Origin: Stenotrophomonas indicatrix
GTDB lineage: Bacteria; Pseudomonadota; Gammaproteobacteria; Xanthomonadales; Xanthomonadaceae
Direction: 5' to 3'
Length of the DNA: 61,465 nucleotides
Assembly: GCA_041545745.1 (NCBI GenBank)
Contig: CP168152.1
Span: 4,590,001 to 4,651,465, forward strand
Shown here: piece by piece, positions 39,482 to 48,163 of the stretch
How the letters are laid out: each line of letters begins with the position of its first letter
Numbering within the stretch: position 1 is the stretch's first letter
The notes under the pieces: model-generated
The model's input: the letters and a program-made list of their open reading frames with translations, nothing else
Told to the model about the DNA's origin: nothing
Database searches by the model: none
Translations under genes and position numbers: made by a program

Positions 39482-40456
39482 ATGAAAATGGTCCGCTTCG
39501 ACGATCTGCAGCTGTTTGTCCGTACCGCCGCGCTGGGCAGCTTCTCCCAGGCCGCGCGCGAGGCCGACCTGCTGCCGGGCCAGGTTGCCGCAGCGGTGGC
39601 GCGACTGGAACGCGAACTGGACCTGCGCCTGTTCGTACGCACCACCCGCAGCCTGCGGCTGACCGCCGAAGGCGCGCTGTACCTCCCCTACGCGCAGGAG
39701 GTTCTGAGCACCCTGCGCGAAGGCCAGGCGCGGGTGCAGGGTGAGGACGCCGAACTGCACGGCACCCTGCAGCTGTCTGCGCCCTCGGACTTCGGCCGCA
39801 ACCTGCTGCTGCCGTGGCTGACCGCGTTCCGCGCCGCGCATCCACGGCTGCGACTGCACCTGCGCCTGTCCGACGAAGTGGCCGACGTGTTCCGCGACCC
39901 GGTCGACGTGGCCATCCGCATCGGCCATTTCGACGACGCCAGCTACGTCGCCCTGCCCTTGCTGGAACAGAACCGGCGGGTGCTGGCTGCGTCGCCCGAG
40001 TACCTGCGGCGGCGTGGCACGCCCAGCCGCCTGGAAGATCTGCGCGAGCATGATTGCCTTGTCTACCAGCTCGGCGGCCGCGCCTACGATCGCTGGTCGT
40101 TCGAGCTGGAGGGGCGCCGCGTGGTGATCCCGGTGCGCGGGCCACTGGTCTGCGACGACGCCGACGTGGTGCGGCGCTGGGCGGTCGCCGGTGAAGGCAT
40201 CACCTACAAGTCCTGGCTGGACGTCCGCGACGACGTGCTGGAAGGGCGCCTGCAGGTGCTGCTGAATGGCATCGGCAGCCACATTCCCCTGCAGCTGGTT
40301 TGCCCGCACCGCAAGCAGTTCTCACCGGCGGTGCGGCAACTGCACGCACAGCTGCGCCAGCATCTGCAACCGCTGCTGTCCGCGATGCCCGGCAATGGCG
40401 ACACGCCCCTGTCGCCTGCGCCAGCACTGGCCGACAATGGCGCTCCCCCGTTGTAA
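39482..40456 (+). CDS. LysR-family transcriptional regulator
   Basis: 324 residues: N-terminal winged helix (FDDLQLFVRTAALGSFSQAAREADLLPGQV...), linker helix, and a LysR substrate-binding domain from about 92, in which VAIRIGHFDDASYVALPLL matches the CrgA-like group. ATG 39482 is preferred; Met-3 at 39488 is also possible. The divergent oxidoreductase gene is the probable target. The intergenic ATCAACACTTTCACTGCAG has loose T-N11-A symmetry. Confidence 0.9.
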   Translation: MKMVRFDDLQLFVRTAALGSFSQAAREADLLPGQVAAAVARLERELDLRLFVRTTRSLRLTAEGALYLPYAQEVLSTLREGQARVQGEDAELHGTLQLSAPSDFGRNLLLPWLTAFRAAHPRLRLHLRLSDEVADVFRDPVDVAIRIGHFDDASYVALPLLEQNRRVLAASPEYLRRRGTPSRLEDLREHDCLVYQLGGRAYDRWSFELEGRRVVIPVRGPLVCDDADVVRRWAVAGEGITYKSWLDVRDDVLEGRLQVLLNGIGSHIPLQLVCPHRKQFSPAVRQLHAQLRQHLQPLLSAMPGNGDTPLSPAPALADNGAPPL

Positions 40457-40468
40457 GAGAGTCGCGCC

Positions 40469-41098
40469 ATGCCGTGGATGGGCATCCAGGACCTGTGGAC
40501 CTTCCTGCTCGCTGTGCTGGTGTTCCTCGCCCTGCCCGGGCCGGGCACCTTCACCCTGCTGACCGCTACCGGTCGCGGCGGTGTACGTGGCGGCTACACG
40601 GCGCTGGCCGGCCTGCTGGTCGGCGACCAGATCCTGATGTGGCTGGCACTGGCCGGCGTGGCCGCGCTGCTGAAGGCCAATCCGACGGTGTTCCATGCCG
40701 TGCAGTATCTCGGCGCGGCGTACCTGGTATGGGTAGGCATCAGCCTGCTGCGCACACCCAAGGGTGACGGCGCCGAGGTTGGCCCGGTGCGCATGCAGCC
40801 GGGCCGCTACTTCCACCAGGCGATCCTGGTCAGCCTGCTCAATCCGAAGGCGATCCTGTTCTACATGGCGTTCCTGCCGTTGTTCATCGACCCGAAGGCA
40901 CACCAGGGCATGGCCACCTTCGCGGCGCTGGCCGGGATCATCTTCGTGGTCAGCATCGCCTACTGCTCGCTGCTGATCTGGGTCGGCAACCTGGCCCGCC
41001 GTCGGTTGATCCAGCACCCGCGGGTCAGCGATGCGCTACGGCGTGTGGCCGGCCTGTTCCTGGTCGGCTTCGGCATCCGCCTGGGCCTGAACGGCTGA
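40469..41098 (+). CDS. LysE/RhtB-family exporter
   Basis: Inner-membrane amino-acid or metabolite exporter, 209 residues with six hydrophobic segments. The family signature ALPGPGTFTLLTATGRGGVRGG is at the N-terminus and SLLNPKAILFYMAFLPLF is in the centre. It begins 12 bases after the LysR stop, so it may be co-transcribed with it. Its last 63 bases overlap the end of the convergent LysR gene. Confidence 0.9.
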   Translation: MPWMGIQDLWTFLLAVLVFLALPGPGTFTLLTATGRGGVRGGYTALAGLLVGDQILMWLALAGVAALLKANPTVFHAVQYLGAAYLVWVGISLLRTPKGDGAEVGPVRMQPGRYFHQAILVSLLNPKAILFYMAFLPLFIDPKAHQGMATFAALAGIIFVVSIAYCSLLIWVGNLARRRLIQHPRVSDALRRVAGLFLVGFGIRLGLNG

Positions 41099-42004
41099 GA
41101 TCGCGTCGGCGCGGTATGCCGCGCGCAGGTGGTCGATGAACACCCGCAGCTTGGGCGCCATATGCTCGCGCGCCGGGTAGTACAGATGAAAGCCGGGGAA
41201 CGGCGGCTGCCAGTCCTCCAGCACGCTGCAAAGGCGGCCGGCGGCCAGGTCGTCGGCGACCAGCGAAGCGAACCCCTGCGCCATGCCAAGCCCCGCCAGC
41301 ACCGCCGCATAGGTCAGTTCGGCATCGTTGAACACCAGCCGCCCCTCGACGGCTACGTCCAGGTCACGCCCCTCACGGCTGAATTCCCAGGGCATGAGCC
41401 GGCCATTGGCGCGGCGGTGGACGATACAGTCGTGGCCCTGCAGGTCCTGCGGGCTCTGCGGCACACCGTGGCGCGCGAAGTATCCCGGCGTGGCCACCAC
41501 CACCTGGCGCTCGGGCGGCCCGATCGGCACCGCGATCATGCCCTGCGCCAACGACTCACCCAGGCGGATGCCGGCGTCGAAGCCCTCGGCGACCAGATCG
41601 GTCAACGCCGGCTCCACGCACAATTCCACCTCCACCTGCGGATACCTGGCCAGGAAGGACGGCAGCGCCGGCAGAACCCGGCGCTCGGCAACGATGCGTG
41701 GCAGGGTGATGCGCAGCCGACCGGCCGGCACGGTCCGCGCGCTGTCCAGGTCTTCGAAAGCCGATTCGATCTGAGCCAGCCCGCCACGTACGCGCTGCAG
41801 GAAGCGTGCACCGTGCTCGGTCAGCCCCACCCGGCGCGTGGTCCGTTGCAACAGGCGCACGCCCATCCGCGCTTCCAGCGCGCGCACGCTCTGTGACAGT
41901 GCCGACGTCGAGACACCAAGCGCATCTGCGGCGCGGGTAAAGCTGGCGTGGTCGGCCACGTGGACAAACGCGACCACCGCCGACAGCGGTGCGGAGGGAT
42001 CCAT
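41036..42004 (-). CDS. LysR-family transcriptional regulator
   Basis: 322 residues, CrgA-like: DNA-binding helices in FVHVADHASFTRAADALGVSTSALSQSVRALE, and a ligand domain with GFDAGIRLGESLAQGMIAVPI. I chose ATG 42004 because AAGGAAGG lies eight bases upstream; ATG 42022 has no such site. It is divergent from the aldo/keto reductase gene (110-base gap), its likely target. The C-terminal coding end overlaps lysE-like coding by 63 bases. Confidence 0.9.
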   Translation of the reverse strand: MDPSAPLSAVVAFVHVADHASFTRAADALGVSTSALSQSVRALEARMGVRLLQRTTRRVGLTEHGARFLQRVRGGLAQIESAFEDLDSARTVPAGRLRITLPRIVAERRVLPALPSFLARYPQVEVELCVEPALTDLVAEGFDAGIRLGESLAQGMIAVPIGPPERQVVVATPGYFARHGVPQSPQDLQGHDCIVHRRANGRLMPWEFSREGRDLDVAVEGRLVFNDAELTYAAVLAGLGMAQGFASLVADDLAAGRLCSVLEDWQPPFPGFHLYYPAREHMAPKLRVFIDHLRAAYRADAISAVQAQADAEADQEQAGHTP

Positions 42005-42114
42005 TGTGAAGCCTTCCTTCATTTTCAGTTCGGCTGTGTCCAGTTTATCCACAAGATCATCGGGTGGATGCTTTGCCTCCCGGCGGCACACCGCCTCCTC
42101 CGATGGAATGCCAC

Positions 42115-43185
42115 ATGTCACTTGATCACTACCGCCTGCTCGGTCGCTCCGGCCTGCGTGTCAGCCCGATGGCGCTGGGCACGATGACCTTCGGTGCCGA
42201 CTGGGGGTGGGGCGCGGACGAAGCCGAGGCCCGCCGCATCTTCGATGCCTACGTCGAACGCGGTGGCAACTTCGTCGATACCGCAAACAACTACACCAAT
42301 GGCAGCGCAGAGACCCTGCTCGGGCGGTTCGCCCAGGGCCGCCGCGAACGGCTGGTGATCGCCAGCAAGTACACCCTGGCGACCGTGCCGGGCGATCCGA
42401 ACAACGCCGGCAACCATCGCAAGAGCATGATGCGCTCGGTGGAGGACAGCCTGCGCCGGCTCGGCACCGACTACCTGGATCTGCTGTACCTGCACGCCTG
42501 GGACGACACCACCGGCGTGGATGAGGTGATGCGGGGATTCGACGACCTGGTGCGCAGCGGCAAGGTGCTGTATGCCGGCATCTCGGATACCCCGGCCTGG
42601 CAGATCGCCCGCATGCAGACACTGGCCGACCTGCGCGGCTGGTCCCCCCTGGTAGCCCTGCAGATCGAATACAGCCTGATCCAGCGCAGCGTCGAACAGG
42701 AACTGCTGCCGATGGCCGATGCACTCGGGTTGGGCGTGGTGGCGTGGTCGCCGCTGGGCAGCGGGGTGCTGACCGGCAAGTACAGCACAGCGGACCTGAC
42801 GGCGGCCGAGTCCCCCGATGCCACGCCGGGCGGCTCCAGGCGCAGCGTGGCGCTCATCAATGGTGCATTGACACCACGTTCGCTGACAATCGCCGAGGAA
42901 GTCGCCGCCATCGCGGCGGACCTCTCGCACTCCGCTGCGCAGGTCGCCCTTGCCTGGCTGCTGCAACGGCCAGGTGCCGGGGCCATGCCGATCGTCGGTG
43001 CACGCACCCTGGACCAGTTCGAACACAACCTGGCGGCGCTGGATCTGGCGCTGCCGGCAGACGCCCTGGCGCGCCTGGATGCGATCAGCGCGGTCGCACC
43101 TGCCTTCCCGCACGACTTCCTGCAGATGCCGCTGCCACGCATGCTGATGAGCGGTGGTACGCAACTGCAACCGCGCACGCGCTGA
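42115..43185 (+). CDS. Aldo/keto reductase
   Basis: 356-residue NADPH-dependent reductase with the (beta/alpha)8 fold. The catalytic tetrad is visible: Asp and Tyr in FVDTANNYTNG, Lys in VIASKYTL, and His in LLYLHAWDD. The C-terminal cofactor loop reads AMPIVGARTLDQFEHNL. Similar proteins reduce aldehydes or methylglyoxal. ATG 42115 (MSLDHYRLLG) starts the family; ATG 42103 would add four residues. Probably controlled by the divergent LysR product. Confidence 0.92.
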   Translation: MSLDHYRLLGRSGLRVSPMALGTMTFGADWGWGADEAEARRIFDAYVERGGNFVDTANNYTNGSAETLLGRFAQGRRERLVIASKYTLATVPGDPNNAGNHRKSMMRSVEDSLRRLGTDYLDLLYLHAWDDTTGVDEVMRGFDDLVRSGKVLYAGISDTPAWQIARMQTLADLRGWSPLVALQIEYSLIQRSVEQELLPMADALGLGVVAWSPLGSGVLTGKYSTADLTAAESPDATPGGSRRSVALINGALTPRSLTIAEEVAAIAADLSHSAAQVALAWLLQRPGAGAMPIVGARTLDQFEHNLAALDLALPADALARLDAISAVAPAFPHDFLQMPLPRMLMSGGTQLQPRTR

Positions 43186-43196
43186 GCAGGCAACAC

Positions 43197-43219
43197 GGGG
43201 CGCGCTATGCGGGCGCCCC
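43197..43219 (+). terminator. GC-rich hairpin after the aldo/keto reductase gene
   Basis: GGGGCGC and GCGCCCC pair across a 9-base loop, 12 bases after the stop. There is no T-run, so it is at best a weak or Rho-assisted terminator. Confidence 0.35.
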
Positions 43220-43303
43220 CCCTGCTGGAAAAGAGGCGCCATGGCCGCAACGCCAACCCTTGCCGTTGTTGCGGTGCTGGCCGCCGCACGGTATTCGAAG
43301 AAG

Positions 43304-43354
43304 ATGTCGACACTTTCCAGGACGACGACTGTCACCGTTAGCGGGCTCTGCTGA
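43304..43354 (+). CDS. Possible Thr/Val-rich leader peptide
   Basis: A 16-codon frame, MSTLSRTTTVTVSGLC, precedes the amino-acid permease by 141 bases. It also extends in frame to ATG 43241 (37 codons). Four Thr and two Val lie in a short run, as in attenuator leaders. A small hairpin TGCCG-ATTC-CGGCA follows, but I see no T-run terminator. The rest of the 310-base gap (43186-43495) shows nothing else. Coding status is unproven. Confidence 0.25.
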   Translation: MSTLSRTTTVTVSGLC

Positions 43355-43495
43355 GGACTTTTATGCCGATTCCGGCAGGCTGCCCAAGGTCCAGTGCACG
43401 TCGCGCCGGCCATGCCCCCCGTCAGTGGTAATGCTGCGCTGCATTCGGTCACACTCGGGAACTTGTCGTTCTCTGTCACCCCTTCCGAGGCCTGC

Positions 43496-44923
43496 ATGTC
43501 CCTACTTCGGCGCAAGTCCCTAGATTCCGTCACCGTCCATGAAGCCGGCCGACGCCTGGTTCCCACCCTCAGCTGGCCGCACCTGATCGCACTGGGGATC
43601 GGCGCCATCGTCGGTACCGGCATCTACACCCTGATCGGCGTGGGTGCCGACCGCGCCGGCCCCGCCGTGCTGATCTCCTTCGCCATCGCCGGCGCGGTGT
43701 GTGCCTGCGCGGCATTGGCCTACGCAGAGCTGTCCACGATGATGCCGGCCGCCGGCAGCGCCTATACCTACAGCTACAGTGCCCTGGGCGAAGTGTTCGC
43801 CTGGGTGGTGGGCTGGAGCCTGATCCTGGAGTACTCGCTGGTGGTGAGTACCGTGGCGGTCGGCTGGTCCGGCTATTTCGTCGGCTTCCTGGAGTGGGTG
43901 AATAGCCAGTTCGGCTGGGACCTGCGCCTGCCGGCCATGCTCGCGGCCGGCCCGCATGTGGATGGCGGCATGATCAACCTGCCCGCCATCGTCATCACCT
44001 GGTTGGTGGCACTGATGCTGATGGCCGGTACCAAGGAAAGCGCCACCCTCAACGCGATCCTGGTGGTATTCAAGCTGATCGCGCTGGCCATCTTCGTGGC
44101 GGTAGCGCTGCCAGCATTCGATACCAACAACCTGCAGCCGTTCATGCCCTACGGGTTCGCCAAGACGCTGGGGCCCGATGGCGTCGAGCGTGGCGTGATG
44201 GCCGCAGCGGCGATCATCTTCTTTGCGTTCTACGGCTTCGACGCGATCTCCACCGCCGCCGAGGAAACCAAGAACCCGGCGCGCGACCTGTCCATCGGCA
44301 TCATCGGCTCGATGGTCGGCTGCACCATCGTGTACGTGCTGGTGGCGCTGGCCGCGATCGGTGCGATGAGCTACACCGTGTTCGGCCAGAGTGCTGAGCC
44401 GCTGGCACTGATCATGCGCCAGCTGGGCCAGCCGACCGCCGCGATGCTGATCGGCGTGATCGCCATCATTGCCCTGCCGACCGTGCTGCTGGCCTTCCTG
44501 TACGGCCAGAGCCGCATCTTCTTCGTGATGAGCCGCGATGGTCTGCTGCCGCGTGGACTGTCCAAGGTCAACGCACGCACCGGCACGCCGGTGGCGACCA
44601 CGCTGTTCACCGCCGTGGTGGTGTCGGCACTGGCCGGCATTGCACGCCTGGACGAGATCGCCGCACTGGCCAATGCCGGCACCCTGGCCGCGTTCACCGC
44701 CGTTGGCATCTGCCTGGTGGTGCTGCGCGTGCGTGAACCGAACCGCGAGCGCACCTTCCGCACGCCGTTGGCCTTCATCGTCGGCCCGCTGGCGGCGCTG
44801 GGCTGCATCTATCTGTTCATCAGCCTGCCGCACACCACCCAGCTGTACTTCCTGGCGTGGAACGTGGTCGGCCTGGTGCTGTACTTCGCCTACAGCCGTC
44901 GCAATGCGCTGATCGGCCGGTAA
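43496..44923 (+). CDS. APC-family amino-acid permease
   Basis: Inner-membrane amino-acid transporter of the APC superfamily (CAT/YfnA-like), 475 residues and about twelve hydrophobic segments. Family motifs are IALGIGAIVGTGIYTLIG in helix 1, FFAFYGFDAISTAAEETKNPARDL in the helix 6-7 region, and GQSRIFFVMSRDGLLP. ATG 43496 is preferred because the longer frame to 43394 has no similarity. Substrate is probably a cationic or small neutral amino acid but cannot be fixed. Confidence 0.9.
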   Translation: MSLLRRKSLDSVTVHEAGRRLVPTLSWPHLIALGIGAIVGTGIYTLIGVGADRAGPAVLISFAIAGAVCACAALAYAELSTMMPAAGSAYTYSYSALGEVFAWVVGWSLILEYSLVVSTVAVGWSGYFVGFLEWVNSQFGWDLRLPAMLAAGPHVDGGMINLPAIVITWLVALMLMAGTKESATLNAILVVFKLIALAIFVAVALPAFDTNNLQPFMPYGFAKTLGPDGVERGVMAAAAIIFFAFYGFDAISTAAEETKNPARDLSIGIIGSMVGCTIVYVLVALAAIGAMSYTVFGQSAEPLALIMRQLGQPTAAMLIGVIAIIALPTVLLAFLYGQSRIFFVMSRDGLLPRGLSKVNARTGTPVATTLFTAVVVSALAGIARLDEIAALANAGTLAAFTAVGICLVVLRVREPNRERTFRTPLAFIVGPLAALGCIYLFISLPHTTQLYFLAWNVVGLVLYFAYSRRNALIGR

Positions 44924-44925
44924 AG

Positions 44926-44981
44926 GTAGTGCCGGGCCATGCCCGGCGGTCTTTCTGCTGCCGGCCAGCGGCCGGCACTAC
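44926..44981. repeat. Inverted pair of GTAG REP hairpins
   Basis: Plus element 44926-44947 (arms GCCGGGC/GCCCGGC) starts two bases after the permease stop. Minus element 44959-44981 (arms TGCCGGCC/GGCCGGCA) faces it. They separate two convergent genes. Confidence 0.87.
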
Positions 44982-45014
44982 CACTGGGCGGCTGAGGGAT
45001 TGCCGCAGGGCGGG

Positions 45015-46256
45015 CTAGCCGCCCTGCTTTGCCGCATAGTCCTGCGCCTGGCGCATCACCCGCAGCAGGTTGCCGCCCCAGATGGCGGCGATCTGTTGTT
45101 CGCTGTACCCCTTGCGCAGCAGCCACGCAGTGATCTTCGGCAGCTGACTGACATCGGGCAGGTCGCTCAGGCCACCGCCGCCATCCCAGTCCAGACCGAT
45201 GCCGACGTGCTCGGGGCCGACCACCTTCAGGATGTGCTCGAAATGGGCGAAGAAGTCGTCCAGGCTGGCGTGGCGCACCGGGTGTTCGTGGTCCAGTGCC
45301 TGCTCGGCCTTCTGCAGCACCACGCCCTGTTCGATGGTCATGCCTTCCCAGCCCCCCAGCTGCTTGCTCAGGGCTTCTTCGGCCTGCTTGCGCTCGGGCG
45401 ACTTGGCGGTGTCGATCAGGTAGCCGCCATACGCGTTCACCTGGATCACCCCGCCGGCCCTGGCCAGCCTGCGCAGGCGTGCGTCATCGAGGTTGCGTGG
45501 GTGGTCGTAGATTGCCTTGGCCGAGCTGTGCGACAGCACGAACGGCACCGGCATCATCGCCAGCAGATCGTCGAACACGGCATCGGAGGCGTGCGACTGG
45601 TCGATGACGATGCCCAGCTTCACCGCGGAGCGCACCAGGTCCTTGCCGGCTGGGCTCAGGCCCTTCCATTCAGCGCCCTTGGGGTCGGTGGCCGAGTCGG
45701 CGAACTCGTTGTTGGCGAAGTGCACGGTGCTGAGCAGGCGCAGGCCCGCCCGGTGATAGAACGACAGCAGGCTGGGATCGGCCACCAGCGGACTGGCGTT
45801 CTCCATGCTGATGTAGACCACGCGCTTTCCGGCGGCCTTGATCCGCGCCGCGTCATCGGCGGTCAGCGCCAATGCGAAGCGCTCGGGATTGGCGGCCAGC
45901 ATCTGCCGGATCTCCAGCAACCGCTGCAGTCCATGGTCGCGCTCGGCCAGATGCGCGGCGGCCGTGCGGTCGCCCTGGTCGGTATAGATTGCCCAGAAGC
46001 CGCCATCCAGCGCGCCTTCGACCATGCGTGGGTAATCCACCTGCGAGAGCGCATTGCGGTCGTGCCGCTGCTCGATGTCGAAGCCGTCGCGGCCGAAGTT
46101 GGCAGGCGTATCCAGATGGCTGTCCAGGGTCAGCAGGCGCTGCTGCAGTGCCTTGGCACGGGCCAGCTCCTGCGCGCTGAAGTCGATGGCATGGGCGGAC
46201 AGCGGCGCACTCAGCGCCAGCGCGAGCAGCAGGGACAGACGACGCAACGACGGCAT
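45015..46256 (-). CDS. Membrane dipeptidase (peptidase M19 family)
   Basis: Zinc dipeptidase of the renal-dipeptidase family, 413 residues. A signal peptide (MPSLRRLSLLLALALSAPLSAHA) indicates export to the periplasm. The metal-binding HxD is in LLTLDSHLDTP, the bridging Glu region is VVYISMENASPL, and later ligands are in IDQSHASD and VLSHSS. HVGIGLDWDGGGG is the conserved C-terminal motif. ATG 46256 is used; 46262 is also possible. Confidence 0.9.
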   Translation of the reverse strand: MPSLRRLSLLLALALSAPLSAHAIDFSAQELARAKALQQRLLTLDSHLDTPANFGRDGFDIEQRHDRNALSQVDYPRMVEGALDGGFWAIYTDQGDRTAAAHLAERDHGLQRLLEIRQMLAANPERFALALTADDAARIKAAGKRVVYISMENASPLVADPSLLSFYHRAGLRLLSTVHFANNEFADSATDPKGAEWKGLSPAGKDLVRSAVKLGIVIDQSHASDAVFDDLLAMMPVPFVLSHSSAKAIYDHPRNLDDARLRRLARAGGVIQVNAYGGYLIDTAKSPERKQAEEALSKQLGGWEGMTIEQGVVLQKAEQALDHEHPVRHASLDDFFAHFEHILKVVGPEHVGIGLDWDGGGGLSDLPDVSQLPKITAWLLRKGYSEQQIAAIWGGNLLRVMRQAQDYAAKQGG

Positions 46257-46411
46257 GGGCATCCACCAGCAATGGGAAGGACACGACCATAGCGCCGCGA
46301 CGGCCAACGCCGGTAGTGCCGCATGATCCGCCAGCTCCATTACACTCGCCGGCAGCCGATAGGTCAGCGTGCAGCACCGCGCGCTGCGTCGACCATGGAA
46401 TGGAAGCATCG

Positions 46412-47230
46412 ATGTCGAACTCCCAGCCTCCCGCGCTGCCCGTGCAGGGCCAGGCGCCCGTCCCCGCCAGCGTGGTCACCGTCGAGCAGCTCAAGCGTGA
46501 TGTGCTGCCAACATTGTTTGCCGGGCGCACCGACATCGGCCGCTATGGCCCGGCCGACCTGGCCAGCGCCAGCGCCGAGCCGGCCTGGCAGGATGGCAGC
46601 GCCAACGCACTGGCCCAGGCGCTTGCCGAGCTGGTCAGCCGGCTGTCCGAACATGATCCCAATGCGCTGCTGCAGCGCGCGGGATGGTGGAAGCGGTTCA
46701 CCGGTGCCGATATCGAAGAACGCCTGCGCCGTCGCATTGCCATGGGCAGCAACGGCGATGTTCTGGCCAGGATCGAGCGCGAGGCCATCGCCGTGCGTGC
46801 CAGCGTCGATCGACTGGATGCGCAGCTGCTCGAGCATGACGTGCAGGGGGTGCGACTGCAGGTGTACATCGATGCAGGCGTACAGTTCCTGCAGGAGCTG
46901 CCAGCGGCCGTCGACAACGACGATGACGCGCCGGTGCTCGACCGTCCGGTCGAGCGGCTGCAACGCCGCGTAGCCAACCTGACCGCGCTGCTGGCCAGCC
47001 ATTCGATGAGCCGGATGCAGGTGCAGCTGGCACGCAGCCACGCCATCGACCTGCTGGATCGTTACAGCGAGACGGTGCAGATCCTGCTGCCAATCTGGCG
47101 CCAGACCATCCAGGCGCTGCACAACAGCGACAACGCCAGCCCGCAGATGATCGCCAGCGCGGCCCAGGCACAGGACCAGCTGAAACAGGCCCTGCAGCAG
47201 TTGCTGCGCACATCGGCGGTGCCGGCATGA
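46412..47230 (+). CDS. TelA-like (toxic anion resistance family-like) protein
   Basis: 272 residues, mostly alpha-helical and without a signal peptide. The pattern ALAELVSRLSEHDPNALLQRAGWWKRFTGADIEERLRR and the later YIDAGVQFLQELP, QVQLARSHAIDLLDRYSETVQILLPIWRQT resemble TelA proteins, which are linked to tellurite and envelope-stress tolerance by unknown means. ATG 46412 has GGAAG upstream. The stop overlaps the next gene (ATGA), so the two act together. Similarity is by motif memory only. Confidence 0.65.
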   Translation: MSNSQPPALPVQGQAPVPASVVTVEQLKRDVLPTLFAGRTDIGRYGPADLASASAEPAWQDGSANALAQALAELVSRLSEHDPNALLQRAGWWKRFTGADIEERLRRRIAMGSNGDVLARIEREAIAVRASVDRLDAQLLEHDVQGVRLQVYIDAGVQFLQELPAAVDNDDDAPVLDRPVERLQRRVANLTALLASHSMSRMQVQLARSHAIDLLDRYSETVQILLPIWRQTIQALHNSDNASPQMIASAAQAQDQLKQALQQLLRTSAVPA

Positions 47231-48093
47231 GCGCGCCGGTACGCGATCCGCTGCAGATCCCGCCGGATCTGCAGGCGCGGGTGGAAGCTGTTCCGGGCCT
47301 GCGCGCGCTCTACCGGCGGGCCTCGCTGCTGCGGGTCTTCGGCCTGGCCTGCCTTCCGCTGGCGGCAACGGCGCTGTCCTACATGGCGCTGGCATTCACC
47401 GGCACCGAGCTGGGCCCGCCGTCGTGGGCGCACGTGCCGGCGGGCTATGGGGCGAAGGACACAGGCAAGCAGCTGCTCATCCTGATGGTCATGACCCCCT
47501 TGCTGCTGGTGTGGATGTACTTCGGTGTGCGCGACCTGCTCGGCCGCCATCGCGTTCGCCGCTTCGCCTGGTCGTTCGCCCTGGGTTCGATGCTGCTGTG
47601 CGGTGCATTGGGAAGCGTGGGCATCACCGCGCCCGCCGTGGGCCAGGGCGATCGCCTCGACCATCGCCAGCTGGACGCGCTCATCGCCAGTCCAGACTTC
47701 AGCAGCTTCAGCCCCCAGTGGCAGGCCTATCTGCGTGCACAGCAGGAGCTTCCCTACGGCGTGGCCTCGTCGGCCGTGGTCGCCACTGCCCATGCATTGG
47801 CCAATGGCGAAGACATCGGTGTTCCGGTATCGCCGGCAATGCAGTCCCGCTTCGAGAAAGCAGCGGGGCTGCCCCGCTCTGAACGGTCGCAGCGATGGCA
47901 TCACCAGCGTCTGCTGGGCTGGCTTCTGTTCGACGTCGGCTGGGTGCTCGCACTGCTCGCGGTACCGGCGCTGCTTGCGCTGGGTGCGGTGGCGATGGTG
48001 CTCGGCCACCATCTGCGGCGCAGGTCCGAGGTGATCAACGGGTTGCTGCAGCAGCTGCAGCCGGTTCCTGCGCCGCCCCGCGCGCAGCCCTGA
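47227..48093 (+). CDS. Membrane protein of unknown function, coupled to the TelA-like gene
   Basis: 288 residues. Hydrophobic segments lie near 34-57, 83-101, 113-134 and 230-257; a soluble stretch of about 90 residues (140-228) lies between the third and fourth. Both ends are cytoplasm-like and proline-rich. I do not recognise the family. Translation is coupled to the TelA-like gene (ATGA overlap), so a membrane partner for that protein is a fair guess. Confidence 0.75.
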   Translation: MSAPVRDPLQIPPDLQARVEAVPGLRALYRRASLLRVFGLACLPLAATALSYMALAFTGTELGPPSWAHVPAGYGAKDTGKQLLILMVMTPLLLVWMYFGVRDLLGRHRVRRFAWSFALGSMLLCGALGSVGITAPAVGQGDRLDHRQLDALIASPDFSSFSPQWQAYLRAQQELPYGVASSAVVATAHALANGEDIGVPVSPAMQSRFEKAAGLPRSERSQRWHHQRLLGWLLFDVGWVLALLAVPALLALGAVAMVLGHHLRRRSEVINGLLQQLQPVPAPPRAQP

Positions 48094-48163
48094 GGCCGGC
48101 GCGCGGGGGTAGTCTTCGGCGCTGTGTGCGCGAACCGGGCATCGCCCGGCTCCATGCCGTGGG

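Noticed and set aside
46311..46335. GGTAGTGCCG near 46311 as another GTAG REP
   Set aside because: No matching second arm follows, so no hairpin forms.
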